Positions 14,904 to 24,303 of a stretch of DNA of 64,000 nucleotides are shown in pieces (the first letter of the stretch is position 1; the number at the start of each line of letters is the position of its first letter). Under the pieces are notes generated by a model. The model worked only from the letters and a program-made list of their open reading frames with translations. It did not search any database and was not told the origin of the DNA. Source of the stretch: Methanoculleus sp. (lineage in GTDB: Archaea; Halobacteriota; Methanomicrobia; Methanomicrobiales; Methanoculleaceae); the NCBI RefSeq assembly GCF_020696975.1, contig NZ_JAJGBK010000029.1:62001-126000 (forward strand), written 5' to 3'. The position numbers were made by a program, and so were the translations under genes.

Positions 14904-15611
14904 ATGACCATGGACCATACACAGAAGCCAGGAAACTGGAAAGCCCTTCTTGCGAACCCCTACCTCCTCGTCCCCATCAAGTTCATCCTCCCGCTCGCCA
15001 TCATTCCGGCCGTCTTTGCTGCCCTCTACCTGATTGAACCCTACGAGCGATTCCTCATCATCTCCGGGCTGCTCGCCGCCTATTTCGTCCCCCCGGCCGG
15101 GAAGGAGACGATCATCCCGCTCGCGATCCTGGCGGGTTACCCCTGGTGGCTTGTCACGGCCGTGATCTTTCTCCTTGATGTCGCCGTCACTCTCTTCGTC
15201 GTCTGGAACTTCGATCTGGCGCTGAAGATCCCCCTCATCGGCCGGCTGCTTGAGAGCGGGATGACGATCGGCAGGAACTACACCGAGAGCCAGCCCTGGC
15301 TCCGGCGGTTCTCGACAATCGGGCTCATCCTCTTTGTCTTCTTCCCGCTCCAGGGGACCGGGGCGATGAACGGGTCGATCCTCGGACGGCTACTCGGACT
15401 GGAGAAAGGCCGGGTCCTCACATGCGTCTGCACAGGATCACTCGCCTCCTGCCTCACCTTCGCCCTCGGGGCCGACGTGCTCCTGGGTGTGTATCGCGAG
15501 AATCCAACGCTCGGCATCGGGATCCTGATCGGGATCGTTGTTGCGCTCGTGGCGGCGATTGCCGGGTGGCGCGTGCATAAAAAGCGGCTCAGAGAACGGA
15601 CCCCACGGTGA
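14904..15611 (+). CDS. Putative small multi-drug export family membrane protein
   Basis: The 235-residue protein has about six hydrophobic segments and the pattern of the Sm_multidrug_ex family: AAYFVPPAGKETIIPLAI in the first half and FVFFPLQGTGAMNGSILGRLLGL in the second, each with a PP/PL-x-G re-entrant-like motif. Despite the family name, the biochemical function is poorly established. Start is ATG 14904 or the in-frame ATG two codons on. Confidence 0.7.
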   Translation: MTMDHTQKPGNWKALLANPYLLVPIKFILPLAIIPAVFAALYLIEPYERFLIISGLLAAYFVPPAGKETIIPLAILAGYPWWLVTAVIFLLDVAVTLFVVWNFDLALKIPLIGRLLESGMTIGRNYTESQPWLRRFSTIGLILFVFFPLQGTGAMNGSILGRLLGLEKGRVLTCVCTGSLASCLTFALGADVLLGVYRENPTLGIGILIGIVVALVAAIAGWRVHKKRLRERTPR

Positions 15612-15702
15612 CCCGGCGACCGCCGCTGGTGGGTTCAGCGGCGGCGATTTCGCAGGCATTAAATCGTTCGACCCCCTTTTCATTTCTTAACGAGGTATAT
15701 TG

Positions 15703-16536
15703 ATGAACTCTCAAGTGTATCCCTGGATCGTCGCCGTTCTGGCGATCCTGATCGCCATCGGCGCCGGTTTTGCGGCGCTGAACCAGCCGGCAGCAGCGCC
15801 CGCCTCCGCGACTGAACAGGATGCGGCGGTGCTCCTTATGCACCTGCAATCCGACATCACCATGGCGCTCGAAGCCATCGACGGGCGCCTGGGGCACGCA
15901 GCCTTCGGCCTCGGGGGGACCAACCTCACCGACGACGCCGCCCGCGGGATCCTCGCGAACCTCTCCGCCACCGACCCTTCGATCATCGATTCCGCGGTCT
16001 CCAACGCAAGCACGATCCTTGCGGCCGAGCCGGCCACATATCGCGGCATCGAGGGTAAGGATATCCGGGACCAGGACCATGTCCGGCACATCCTGGCATC
16101 GAAGCGCCCGATCATGAGCGAGATGATCACGGTCGCGGAGGGATTCCCGGCAGCAGTCATCGCGACACCGGTCTTCGTCGGTGAGAAGTTTAGCGGGTTC
16201 GCCTCGGTCGCCTTCCGGCCGTATGACCTGATCGCCGGCATCGCCGGCCCGGCGGCGAACGGCACTCCCTACCAGGTGATGGTCGTCCAGACGGACGGGC
16301 GGGTGCTCTACGACACCGACGAAGCCCAGATTGGCAGGATGACGTTTGAGGACCCGCTGTATGCGGAGAACCCCGGCCTGCAGGATGCCGCCCGCCGGGT
16401 AGTCGCCGAGCGATACGGCACTGCAACCTACGAGTTTGCCGCAGACGGCGGAGAAGCGGTGCAGAAGACGATAACCTGGACGACAACCGGACTCCACGGA
16501 ACCGAGTGGCGCGTGGCGGTGATCTGGGAGGTTTGA
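15703..16536 (+). CDS. Membrane-anchored Cache (dCache-like) sensor-domain protein
   Basis: The 277-residue protein has one N-terminal membrane segment (WIVAVLAILIAIGAGFAAL) followed entirely by an extracytoplasmic domain. It shows PDC/Cache features: a long helix (MHLQSDITMALEAIDGRL), the RDQDHVRHILASKRPIMSEMI segment, and VFVGEKFSGFASVAFRP with a VVQTDGRVLYDTDEAQIG strand pair. No kinase, HAMP or methyl-accepting region follows, so it may act as a ligand-binding subunit for another protein. It is followed by a T-tract. Confidence 0.7.
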   Translation: MNSQVYPWIVAVLAILIAIGAGFAALNQPAAAPASATEQDAAVLLMHLQSDITMALEAIDGRLGHAAFGLGGTNLTDDAARGILANLSATDPSIIDSAVSNASTILAAEPATYRGIEGKDIRDQDHVRHILASKRPIMSEMITVAEGFPAAVIATPVFVGEKFSGFASVAFRPYDLIAGIAGPAANGTPYQVMVVQTDGRVLYDTDEAQIGRMTFEDPLYAENPGLQDAARRVVAERYGTATYEFAADGGEAVQKTITWTTTGLHGTEWRVAVIWEV

Positions 16537-16556
16537 GAGAGGGGTTCAGGACCACC

Positions 16557-16563
16557 CTTTTTT
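16557..16563 (+). terminator. T7 tract downstream of the Cache gene
   Basis: A run of seven T residues lies 20 bases after the stop. Oligo-T on the non-template strand is the usual archaeal termination signal. The remaining gap up to 16780 holds no convincing gene. Confidence 0.45.
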
Positions 16564-16780
16564 GTCCAGCCAGCACCTGGTTGAAGGGATGCCGAGACTG
16601 GGTCATCCCACACCCTCCAACCCAAACCTATAACTTACCCCATGCCCCCACCGACGCCGCCAGCCAGGCGAGGTTCTCCCGCTCCATCGGCCCGGATCCG
16701 CCGGGTCTCAAGAAAATGACCGGCACCAGGCCGAACAAGAGCGGGGGTGCCTGCCTGGGGGTACGTTTGAGGTGACTGGT

Positions 16781-18013
16781 ATGGTTAAAAGATCAAATTT
16801 CCTCGTCCTTGCAGCCGCCCTGGTCCTCATCTGCATCATCCCGGCCGGGGTCCTCGCCCAACAGCACGGCCCGGGGCCCGGCCCTGTCCGGGTCAACGGC
16901 TCCAGTTTTGTGCCGGAACAACTCGAGTTCAGCGAAGACCTGCTCGATGACCTGAACATTCCCGAAGGTTTTGAGGTGAACGTCTTTGCGCAAGATCTGA
17001 CGAACCCGAGGATCATGACGGTCGACGACGAGGGCACGGTCTACGTCACGCAGCCGGAGGTGGGGCAGGTGCTTGCCCTCCGGGATACGGACGGTGACGG
17101 CACAGCTGACGAAGAAGAGGTCGTCGTCTCCGGGATCGAGTTCCTGCACGGCATCACCTACCACAACGGCAGCCTCTACCTTGCAACACCAAAAGAGGTC
17201 TATGTCGCCGAGATCCGTGAGGACGGCAGCGTCAGCGATGCCGAACTCCTGATCAACGGGCTCCCGGACGGCGGGCAGCACCCGAACAGGACGCTGCGCT
17301 TCGGCCCCGACGGGCGGCTCTACCTCTCGGTGGGGAGCAGCTGCAACGCCTGCCCGGAGCAGAACCCCGAGCACGCGACCATCCTCCAGATCAACGACAC
17401 CGAGCGCCAGACCTATGCCAGGGGACTGCGAAACACCATCGGCTTTGACTGGCACCCGGCAACCGGCGAACTCTGGGCATTCGACCAGGGTTCCGACTGG
17501 CGGGGCCAGGACCGGCCTCCGGAAGAGCTGAACCGGATCCAGGAGGGCGGGAACTACGGGTGGCCGTGGTGCTTCGGGAAGCAGCAGGTCGACACCGTCA
17601 TATCACAGGACCCCCCGAACATGACCCGGGAGGAGTACTGCACCATGACCGTGCCGTCCTACCTCGAGTACCAGGCGCACAGTTCGCCAATGCAGTTCCT
17701 CTTCTACGATGAGACAGAGTTCCCGGAAGAATACCAGAACGATGCCTTCCTGACCCTCCGGGGGTCGTGGAACCGCTACCCGCCGGTCGGCTACAAGGTG
17801 GTGCGGGTCCGCTTCAATGACGCAGGCGAGCCCGAGCGGATCGAGGACTTCATGACCGGGTTCCTGCACAACAACGATACGGCCTTCTCCGCCCGGCTCT
17901 GCGGACTCGCGATCGCAGAGGACGGGTCGCTGCTTGTCGGCGACGACACGAACGGCGTGATCTACCGGGTATCATACGAGGGCGAGAACAGAACGGCGCA
18001 GGGGAACGGATAA
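16781..18013 (+). CDS. Secreted PQQ-type aldose dehydrogenase-like beta-propeller
   Basis: The 410-residue protein has a signal peptide (FLVLAAALVLICIIPAGVLA) and a six-bladed propeller of the glucose/sorbosone dehydrogenase family. Family hallmarks are NIPEGFEVNVFAQDLTNPR, DGGQHPNRTLRFGPDGRLYL with the catalytic His, GLRNTIGFDWHP, NYGWPWCFG and LRGSWNR, with GLAIAEDGSLLVGDD near the end. Relatives oxidise aldoses with pyrroloquinoline quinone outside the cell; no PQQ synthesis genes are seen, so the electron route is unclear. ATG 16781 follows a GGTGA site; a GTG three codons upstream is less likely. Confidence 0.85.
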   Translation: MVKRSNFLVLAAALVLICIIPAGVLAQQHGPGPGPVRVNGSSFVPEQLEFSEDLLDDLNIPEGFEVNVFAQDLTNPRIMTVDDEGTVYVTQPEVGQVLALRDTDGDGTADEEEVVVSGIEFLHGITYHNGSLYLATPKEVYVAEIREDGSVSDAELLINGLPDGGQHPNRTLRFGPDGRLYLSVGSSCNACPEQNPEHATILQINDTERQTYARGLRNTIGFDWHPATGELWAFDQGSDWRGQDRPPEELNRIQEGGNYGWPWCFGKQQVDTVISQDPPNMTREEYCTMTVPSYLEYQAHSSPMQFLFYDETEFPEEYQNDAFLTLRGSWNRYPPVGYKVVRVRFNDAGEPERIEDFMTGFLHNNDTAFSARLCGLAIAEDGSLLVGDDTNGVIYRVSYEGENRTAQGNG

Positions 18014-18051
18014 CAGAGGGCGGGAGAGGAGCGGGTGGCCTTCTCTCCCAC

Positions 18052-20094
18052 TCACGTATCCGCCTCCCGGAGCAGAAAAGAGAATGCCGCTCCCTCCTCG
18101 GAGTGGCCCGGCACCCGGTCCTCGACCCAGATCCTGCTGCCGTAGCGGTCGATGAGGATCTGCACCAGGTAGAGCCCGAGTCCCTCGCCCACGCCCCGCT
18201 GCTTCTTCTCGTAGCGGTGGAAGATCTCCTCTTTCTGGTCGTCCGGGACCCCCCGACCGGTATCCGCGATTGTCACCCGGAGGAACCCCTCCTCATCCTC
18301 CGCAACCTGGATGGATATCGTGACGCCCGGGCCGCCGTGTTTTATGGCATTCCCGATCAGGTTTGTGAAGACCTCGGAGAGGAGGTCATCGGCGAGGACC
18401 GTGGCCGCGGTGCCTTCGTAATGAATGGGGAACGTCGGAAAGTGGGCGATCTCGGCCCTGATGACGGCATCGAGATCAGTCGGCCGAAGGGGAGGCGATC
18501 CTGCGTGAATCCGCCGGATCTTCGAGACGGTCCCGAGGATCTCGATGCTCTTTGCTATGCTCCGTTTCAGGTTCGCCAGGTACTCGACCGCCTCCCCCTC
18601 CACGGTATCGATGAGCAGTTCAGTATAGAGGTTCGAGACGTTCTCGGTGTTCCCGATGTCGTGAGTCAGGATATCGAGGTAGAGGTTCGCCTCCCGATGG
18701 GCAGTCTCGAGGTCCCGGTGGATCCGGGCGAGTTCGGCGGCGTGACACTGGAGGGCCTCTTCCGTCTGCTTTCGCTCGGTTATATCACGAAAGATCCCGC
18801 TCCGGAAGAGCGGCCGACCGTTCGCATCACCGATGACCGTGAAGTGATCCTCAAGCCAGCGATACTGGCCGTCTTTCGTCCTGAACCGATACGCGAGGAA
18901 CCCTCTTGTCCTGAAAACGGACCTGTAAAGTTCTTCTTCAACCACCGGACGATCTTCAGGATGGACGCGATCCATGATCTCATCAAGGTCCATCCCGGCC
19001 AGCTCATCGGGAGTAAAACCAAGGATTTCCCTGACGACCGGGCTCATGTAATCGTAACGATCGGCCTGCAGGTTGCGCCGATAGGCCACATCGAGCGAAC
19101 TCTCGAGCACCACCCGGAACCGCTCTTCGCTCTCCCGGAGGGCCGCCTCCGCCCGTTTGCGTTTCGTGATGTCGGTGAAGAAGGCTGTAATGCGTCCACG
19201 CTCAGACGAGAACGCGGTGACCTCGTACCACCGCGAGAGGGACGGGAGTTGGTACTCGAACGTCGTCGATTCGCCCGTGAGTGCCACCTTCCCGTAGATC
19301 GCGATGAGACTGTCGACCTCTTCAGGGATGAGGACCTCGGTCACCCGCCGGTTCAGGACGTCCTCCCGGGTAAGCCCGGTAAACATTTCGAATGCCCGGT
19401 TAACCTCCACGTAAACAAAATCGACCGGTTTCCCGGAGGCATCGGTGACGATTGTGCAGTGGGCATACCCGACAAGCGGGTTATCCAGGGCCTGCTGGTA
19501 CCGCTCCATACTCTCCCGGAGGGTATCCTCCGCCCGCTTGCGCTCCGAGTCGTCGTAAGTATAACCCTGGATCTCAATGAGTTCACCATTTGCATCAAAA
19601 CGCCCGACCAGGTTCTCGACGACATGAATGTGACTGCCGTCCCGGCGCCTCCGGGCCCTGCCCTCGTTCTCCACCTTCCCCTCTCTCTGGAGGCGCTCGA
19701 GGAGCCGGTCCCGGTCCGCGGGCTCGAGATAGAGATCCCGGATATCGGTGTTCAGGGCGTCCTCGACAGAGGCAAACCCGAATATCCGGACAAACGCCGG
19801 GTTGCAGGCGGTTATCCGGCCATCCGGACTGGTGACGAAGTCCCCGGTGAGATCATCCTCGAAGAGCCGCCGGTAGCGCTCTTCGCTCTCCTCCAGACTC
19901 TCTTTTAATGACTGAAGCGCAGCGTTCTCGCGCCGGAGCATCGCGTTCTCGGCCTGGAGCTCCGCTATACATGCATGGGGCAACCCCTCTCCCATTGCAG
20001 GGGCCTCCGGCCCGTCCTCCTCCGCCCCGGTGGAGGATCGAGCCTCTGTCTCCTCGGAACGTGCCGTCATCGAGAATACCGGGGGTTTCTTCAC
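18052..20094 (-). CDS. Soluble multi-PAS sensor histidine kinase
   Basis: The 680-residue protein has no membrane segment. A short coiled coil (AELQAENAMLRRENAALQ) leads to three PAS domains (about 70-190, 195-315 and 320-445), each ending in a PAC-like D(D/I)(S/T)ERK or DITKRK motif. The dimerisation region carries the likely phospho-acceptor His in LDILTHDIGN. The ATPase domain has the N-box NLIGNAIKHGG, G1 ADTGRGVPDDQ and G2 GEGLGLYLVQIL. It senses an intracellular signal and would phosphorylate a response regulator, but none is encoded nearby. Such orphan PAS kinases are common in methanogens. Confidence 0.9.
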   Translation of the reverse strand: MKKPPVFSMTARSEETEARSSTGAEEDGPEAPAMGEGLPHACIAELQAENAMLRRENAALQSLKESLEESEERYRRLFEDDLTGDFVTSPDGRITACNPAFVRIFGFASVEDALNTDIRDLYLEPADRDRLLERLQREGKVENEGRARRRRDGSHIHVVENLVGRFDANGELIEIQGYTYDDSERKRAEDTLRESMERYQQALDNPLVGYAHCTIVTDASGKPVDFVYVEVNRAFEMFTGLTREDVLNRRVTEVLIPEEVDSLIAIYGKVALTGESTTFEYQLPSLSRWYEVTAFSSERGRITAFFTDITKRKRAEAALRESEERFRVVLESSLDVAYRRNLQADRYDYMSPVVREILGFTPDELAGMDLDEIMDRVHPEDRPVVEEELYRSVFRTRGFLAYRFRTKDGQYRWLEDHFTVIGDANGRPLFRSGIFRDITERKQTEEALQCHAAELARIHRDLETAHREANLYLDILTHDIGNTENVSNLYTELLIDTVEGEAVEYLANLKRSIAKSIEILGTVSKIRRIHAGSPPLRPTDLDAVIRAEIAHFPTFPIHYEGTAATVLADDLLSEVFTNLIGNAIKHGGPGVTISIQVAEDEEGFLRVTIADTGRGVPDDQKEEIFHRYEKKQRGVGEGLGLYLVQILIDRYGSRIWVEDRVPGHSEEGAAFSFLLREADT

Positions 20095-20282
20095 CTGCTC
20101 TCAGCTGAGGTTCACGCCGGATGTATTTAACAGCATGGGACCCGGCCCGGGTCCCGCTTCCGCGCCCCACCGGGGGTCCCACAGGCCGGATGACTGTATA
20201 CGAGGCACTCCAGGGCATAGGGCACAATCATATTGTCGCACAACCCACGTGATCTACGTTTAAGCCCGGGCGAGGAAGAGCG

Positions 20283-21344
20283 ATGAGGTTTGAGGAGGTC
20301 AACGGCAACATCTTCTACAACGGCGACTGTATCATGGGGGCACAAGAGCATATCCCTGATAACTCGGTCGACCTGATCATCACCGATCCCCCCTACGGCA
20401 TCAACGGCGACCGGCTGCACCAGCACTACAACCGGGATGAGACGTTCGTCGTCGGGGGCTACGTCGAGGTCCCTGCGGCAGGATACGGGGAGTTCAGCCT
20501 GAACTGGATCCGGGAGGCCAAACGGATCCTCAGGCCCGGCGGGTCGATCTATATCGTATCGGGATACACGAACCTCTATCACATACTCCACGCCCTGCGC
20601 GAGACGGGGCTTACCGAGGTCAACCATATCATCTGGAAGTACAATTTCGGCGTCTATACGAGCAGAAAGTACGTCTCTTCTCACTATCACATCCTTTACT
20701 ACGAGAAACCCGGCGCCGAGAGGAGGTTCAACCTGGAGTCCCGGTACGGGGTCGGGGAGAAGGCTCCGGATAACGGGTCGCCCAACTACCGGGACCGTGA
20801 AGATGTCTGGTGCATCAACCGCGAATACAAACCAGGCCAGGTGAAGAACAAGAACGAGCTGCCGACGGAGCTGCTCATCAAGATGCTCCAGTACAGCAGC
20901 AACGAAGGCGACCTTGTCTGCGACATGTTCCTTGGCGGGTTCTCGACCGCGAGAACAGCTATCGGGCTCAACCGCCGGGCGACCGGGTTTGAGTTATCGG
21001 AGTCGATATTCGATCTCCGGGTCAAAGAACTGCGGGATACCAGGCCGGGATGCCTGCTGCCGTCGTTAAGGACACCACGGATCGAGGGGCCGGAGAACCG
21101 GGGCAGGCCCTGGACAGAGAGTGACCGCAAGACCCTGGTCTCCCGGTTCACCCGGCTCACCGAGTCCGGCAGTACGAAGAAGGCGGCCGTCGAGAGGCTC
21201 GGAAGAGAACTCGGCCGGGGCCGCTGGTCCATCGAGAAGATGCTGAAGAGAGAGGGGATCAGGAGATCCGGCAGGCAAAGCAGGACAGAGAACGAGGAGA
21301 GCGGCCCCGGCCGCCAGACCCGGGCAGACCAGGGGCAACACTAA
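20283..21344 (+). CDS. DNA methyltransferase, DpnA-like (beta class)
   Basis: The 353-residue protein has catalytic motif IV as DPPYGI at residues 35-38, an AdoMet-related LRPGGSIYIVSGY, and the motif I equivalent FLGGFSTARTAIG late in the protein, the beta-class order used by N6-adenine/N4-cytosine enzymes such as DpnA. After about residue 265 comes a basic tail (GRPWTESDRKTLVSRF... GRGRWSIEKMLKREG) resembling a Myb/SANT-like helix-turn-helix, probably for DNA binding. It is followed after 51 bases by a Dam-type enzyme, the pairing found in DpnII-type systems, but no nuclease gene is adjacent. Confidence 0.85.
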   Translation: MRFEEVNGNIFYNGDCIMGAQEHIPDNSVDLIITDPPYGINGDRLHQHYNRDETFVVGGYVEVPAAGYGEFSLNWIREAKRILRPGGSIYIVSGYTNLYHILHALRETGLTEVNHIIWKYNFGVYTSRKYVSSHYHILYYEKPGAERRFNLESRYGVGEKAPDNGSPNYRDREDVWCINREYKPGQVKNKNELPTELLIKMLQYSSNEGDLVCDMFLGGFSTARTAIGLNRRATGFELSESIFDLRVKELRDTRPGCLLPSLRTPRIEGPENRGRPWTESDRKTLVSRFTRLTESGSTKKAAVERLGRELGRGRWSIEKMLKREGIRRSGRQSRTENEESGPGRQTRADQGQH

Positions 21345-21395
21345 ACCGTTTCGGCGCAAACATTTCCCGGTACTTGAAGCGTCCACCGGATTAAC

Positions 21396-22343
21396 ATGTC
21401 AACAACACCCATCGCACGACCGTTCCTCAAGTGGGCAGGGGGAAAGGCGCAGTTGCTCGATGCGTTCACCAGGAGAGCGCCGATAGAACTCAAAGCAGGA
21501 GCCCTCCCGGTCTTTGTCGAACCATTCATGGGCGGGGGAGCGGTCTATTTCTATTTTAACAGCATCTTCAGGTTCAAAGAGTGCCATCTGTTCGACATCA
21601 ACGAAGAACTCGTCCTCGTCTACAGCGTCGTCAAAAACGACGTTCAGGGCCTCATAAACTCCTTAAGCGATCTTGCGGACGGGTTTCTATCCAGGGACGG
21701 CGCAGGGCGTAAGGAGTACTACTATGCCACGCGGGATATGTTCAACCGCACGAAACCTACCATCGACTTCAAGCAATACGGCGAGGAGTGGATCGAACGC
21801 GCTGCACAACTCATCTTCCTGAACAGGACGTGCTTCAACGGCCTCTACCGGGTAAACTCCCGGGGAGGGTTCAACGTCCCGTTCGGGAGGTATCAGAACC
21901 CGAATATCCTGAACGAAGACCTCCTGCGGGCGGATTCCGCTGCGCTCCGGAATACGACCGTTCACCTCGGCGACTTCACGCAGTCAGAGCCCTACATATC
22001 GGAAGATACCTTCGCCTATTTTGACCCCCCGTACCGGCCCCTGAACCGGACATCATCGTTCACTCAGTACGCAAAAGAAGGGTTTACCGACGAGGAACAG
22101 AAACGCCTTGCGGCATTTTACGCAGAATGCGACGCACGGGGCGCGAGACTTATGTTGAGCAACTCGGACCCGAAGAACATCGACCCTGACGACGGGTTCT
22201 TTGATGACCTCTACGCCGGGTATCATATAGACCGGGTCCCGGCGAGGAGGATGATCAACTGCGACGGGACGAAACGGGGAGAGATCCGCGAGATCATCGT
22301 TATGAATTACGATCCAAACGGTCCCGGCGATAGCGGCCGATAG
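21396..22343 (+). CDS. dam: DNA adenine methyltransferase, Dam/DpnM (D12) class
   Basis: The 315-residue protein begins with the D12-class N-terminus RPFLKWAGGKAQLLDAF, has motif I as FVEPFMGGGAVYFYF and catalytic motif IV as FDPPYRPL with Asp210-Pro-Pro-Tyr. The segment LIFLNRTCFNGLYRVNSRGGFNVPFG is shared by GATC-specific enzymes. It transfers a methyl group from AdoMet to N6 of adenine; GATC is the likely target but is inferred. It is second in a two-methyltransferase operon. No restriction endonuclease of the DpnII or MboI type follows; instead a truncated transposase does. Confidence 0.88.
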   Translation: MSTTPIARPFLKWAGGKAQLLDAFTRRAPIELKAGALPVFVEPFMGGGAVYFYFNSIFRFKECHLFDINEELVLVYSVVKNDVQGLINSLSDLADGFLSRDGAGRKEYYYATRDMFNRTKPTIDFKQYGEEWIERAAQLIFLNRTCFNGLYRVNSRGGFNVPFGRYQNPNILNEDLLRADSAALRNTTVHLGDFTQSEPYISEDTFAYFDPPYRPLNRTSSFTQYAKEGFTDEEQKRLAAFYAECDARGARLMLSNSDPKNIDPDDGFFDDLYAGYHIDRVPARRMINCDGTKRGEIREIIVMNYDPNGPGDSGR

Positions 22344-22403
22344 GGGATGCCTGGATAGAGAGCATCCCAAAACTATAAGGCCTCCGGACCCCATGCTGGC
22401 CCT

Positions 22404-22727
22404 ATGGCATTCCGGGAGATCGACGACGATCTCTGGGAGATCGTCCAGAGACACCTCCCGCCCCAGAAGCCCCACATCGGCCGGCCCCGCCGGGATCCCC
22501 GGCACCTCTTCAACGGGGTTCTGTATGTCCTGACCACCGGATGCGTCTGGAGCGATGTGCCGGAGCAGTACGGGACGAAATCGACGGTGCACCGCTACCA
22601 TCTCGAACTCTGTGAGCGGGGAGCGTACCAGGCAATCTTCCTTGACCTCCTCCGGTCAGGCTATGAGTTCCGGAAGGGGGAGGCAGGCCGGTGTGCTTCG
22701 GGAGAACTCCGGCCTCCCGTGCATTAA
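22404..22727 (+). pseudogene. Truncated IS5-family transposase, N-terminal part
   Basis: The 107-residue frame starts LWEIVQRHLPPQK after a short lead and has the insertion-element DUF4096 domain: HIGRPRRDPRHLFNGVLYVL then TGCVWSDVPEQYGTKSTVHRY. An IS5-family transposase would continue for another 150-200 residues with the DDE catalytic region. Here it ends after about residue 90 and runs into the 3' flank of cbiE, overlapping its stop by four bases. The catalytic half is absent. It marks a past rearrangement between the methyltransferase pair and the cobalamin operon. Confidence 0.85.
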
Positions 22728-23296
22728 AATTCTCCCGCCACCACCACGAAGAGGTCGCCCCGGGGCGCCGGAGGCTCTGCTCCCGTCCCGACGGCGACCC
22801 TTTCAGCCGGGTAGCCGAGATCCTCGCAGACCGCAAGCCGGGTCTCCGGGGGGAGGGCGGCCGCGAGCGCCCCGACGTCGAAGGCCGGATCGGCGATGAG
22901 GAAGACAACCTTCCCCCGCATGACCTCCTCCCGGGCGTCGGCGACCGCCCGGGCGTGGTCCTTCCCATGGGCCGAGACGACCGCCGCTCTCGCGAGCGGG
23001 ACCTTCAGGCGGGCGAAAGCGACCTGGAGCGAGGATATCCCCGGGACGACCTCGCCGGGCAGGTAGCCGAGACCGGCAAGCATCGGGTCCCCCGTCGAGA
23101 GGACGACCGCATGGGCCGGGAGGGAGCGAAGACCCCGGTAATCCGTGATCTCGTGCACCTCGCATTCCGGCGGGATGGCGTCCCGGGCAAGTTCAATCGC
23201 CCGGGCCGAGCCATAGATGAGCGAGGCGCCACGAATGACTCTCGCCGCCTCGGGAGTCAGCATCCCCGGGCCGCAGCCCACGCCAACGACCCTCAC
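22724..23296 (-). CDS. cbiE: Cobalt-precorrin-7 (C5)-methyltransferase CbiE
   Basis: The 190-residue protein is a tetrapyrrole methylase: N-terminal VGVGCGPGMLTPEAARVI, mid STGDPMLAGLGYL and VVPGISSLQVAFARL. These are the AdoMet-binding loops of the CbiE group, which methylates C5 of the corrin ring. It is the last gene of the eight-gene operon and overlaps cbiD by four bases. The companion CbiT, fused to CbiE in some organisms, is here the first gene of the operon. Confidence 0.92.
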   Translation of the reverse strand: MRVVGVGCGPGMLTPEAARVIRGASLIYGSARAIELARDAIPPECEVHEITDYRGLRSLPAHAVVLSTGDPMLAGLGYLPGEVVPGISSLQVAFARLKVPLARAAVVSAHGKDHARAVADAREEVMRGKVVFLIADPAFDVGALAAALPPETRLAVCEDLGYPAERVAVGTGAEPPAPRGDLFVVVAGEF

Positions 23297-24303
23297 GGTG
23301 ACTCACCGATAATCCGGCCGCTGCGGTCGACGATCACGACCCGGACATGGGGGTGGCGGTCCAGGAAGGCTGCTAACTCCCGGCAGGCCACCTCCTCCCA
23401 GAGCGGGGTCGTCGAGAGTTCCTCCACCGTCATGCATCCGGTCCCGGAAAGGACGTCGGGGTTCATAAACTTCAGGATCAGGCCGGGGAGCCCGCAGATC
23501 ACCGTATCGCCGTCGGCCGCCTGGAGCGCCTCCTCAAGTTTGCTCCCGACGAGGATCGCCTCCCGGTCGGGGAAGAGGAGCCGCGAGTAGCGGAGGCCAA
23601 GTCGCCCCGTCGTCAGCACGACCGCATCAGCCCGGGCAATACGATCGATCACCCCCTCCATCATGTGGTCGTCCCAGGGCTCCACGAGCCCGGTCGTCCC
23701 GAGGACCGATATCCCACCCTGGACTCCCACCCGGGGATTCAGCGTCTTCTGCGCCACCTCCGCCCCCCGGGGGATCGTGAGGATGACCGTCGTCCCGTGG
23801 AGACCGGCCTCCCCCACCGCCTCGTTGATCGAGCGCCGGATGCAGTCGAGCGCTGGAGCGCTGATCGCCGGCGTCCCCAACAGGTGGCGGTGGGTGTTGC
23901 GGGCAAAACTCCCGATCCCCTCACCGGGGACAAACTGGACTCCCCCCGAGAGGGAGGGGACCGCAGTCGCGGTGAACTCAAGCCCGGCCGTCACGTCCGA
24001 GGGGTAGTCCCCGGCGTCCTTCCAGCACGACGCCTGCCCGCGATAGGCATCGACAGGAAGGCGGACGGTGATGCCGCAGGGAAGGGTGATCTCCACCTCT
24101 TTCACGGTATCGAGGGCGAGTGAGAGGACTGCTGCCTTGCAGGCCGCGGCCGCCGTCGTCCCGGTCGAAAACCCCCGCCGGAGGACCGACCCGGACGCCG
24201 TCAGGACCGCAAGACCCCTCTGGACGTCGATGAGGAGGTCGGGGGAGCGGCACGCCGCGACCCAGGCCTCGGGATACTCAAAATCAGTAACCGGGTCCCG
24301 CAT
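23293..24303 (-). CDS. cbiD: Cobalt-precorrin-5B (C1)-methyltransferase CbiD
   Basis: The 336-residue protein has the CbiD hallmarks RRGFSTGTTAAAACKAA near residue 40, a conserved PRGAEVAQKTLNPRVGVQGGISVLGTTG segment and VEPWDDHMMEGVI. CbiD methylates C1 during ring contraction in the anaerobic cobalamin pathway and is not related to the tetrapyrrole methylase fold. ATG 24303 was chosen; an in-frame GTG lies three codons upstream. It overlaps the end of cbiC by about 20 bases. Confidence 0.93.
   Translation of the reverse strand: MRDPVTDFEYPEAWVAACRSPDLLIDVQRGLAVLTASGSVLRRGFSTGTTAAAACKAAVLSLALDTVKEVEITLPCGITVRLPVDAYRGQASCWKDAGDYPSDVTAGLEFTATAVPSLSGGVQFVPGEGIGSFARNTHRHLLGTPAISAPALDCIRRSINEAVGEAGLHGTTVILTIPRGAEVAQKTLNPRVGVQGGISVLGTTGLVEPWDDHMMEGVIDRIARADAVVLTTGRLGLRYSRLLFPDREAILVGSKLEEALQAADGDTVICGLPGLILKFMNPDVLSGTGCMTVEELSTTPLWEEVACRELAAFLDRHPHVRVVIVDRSGRIIGESP

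Noticed and set aside
18103-19908. 601-residue plus-strand ORF
   Set aside because: It is a long antisense frame across the PAS histidine kinase gene, whose domains and motifs are unmistakable on the other strand.
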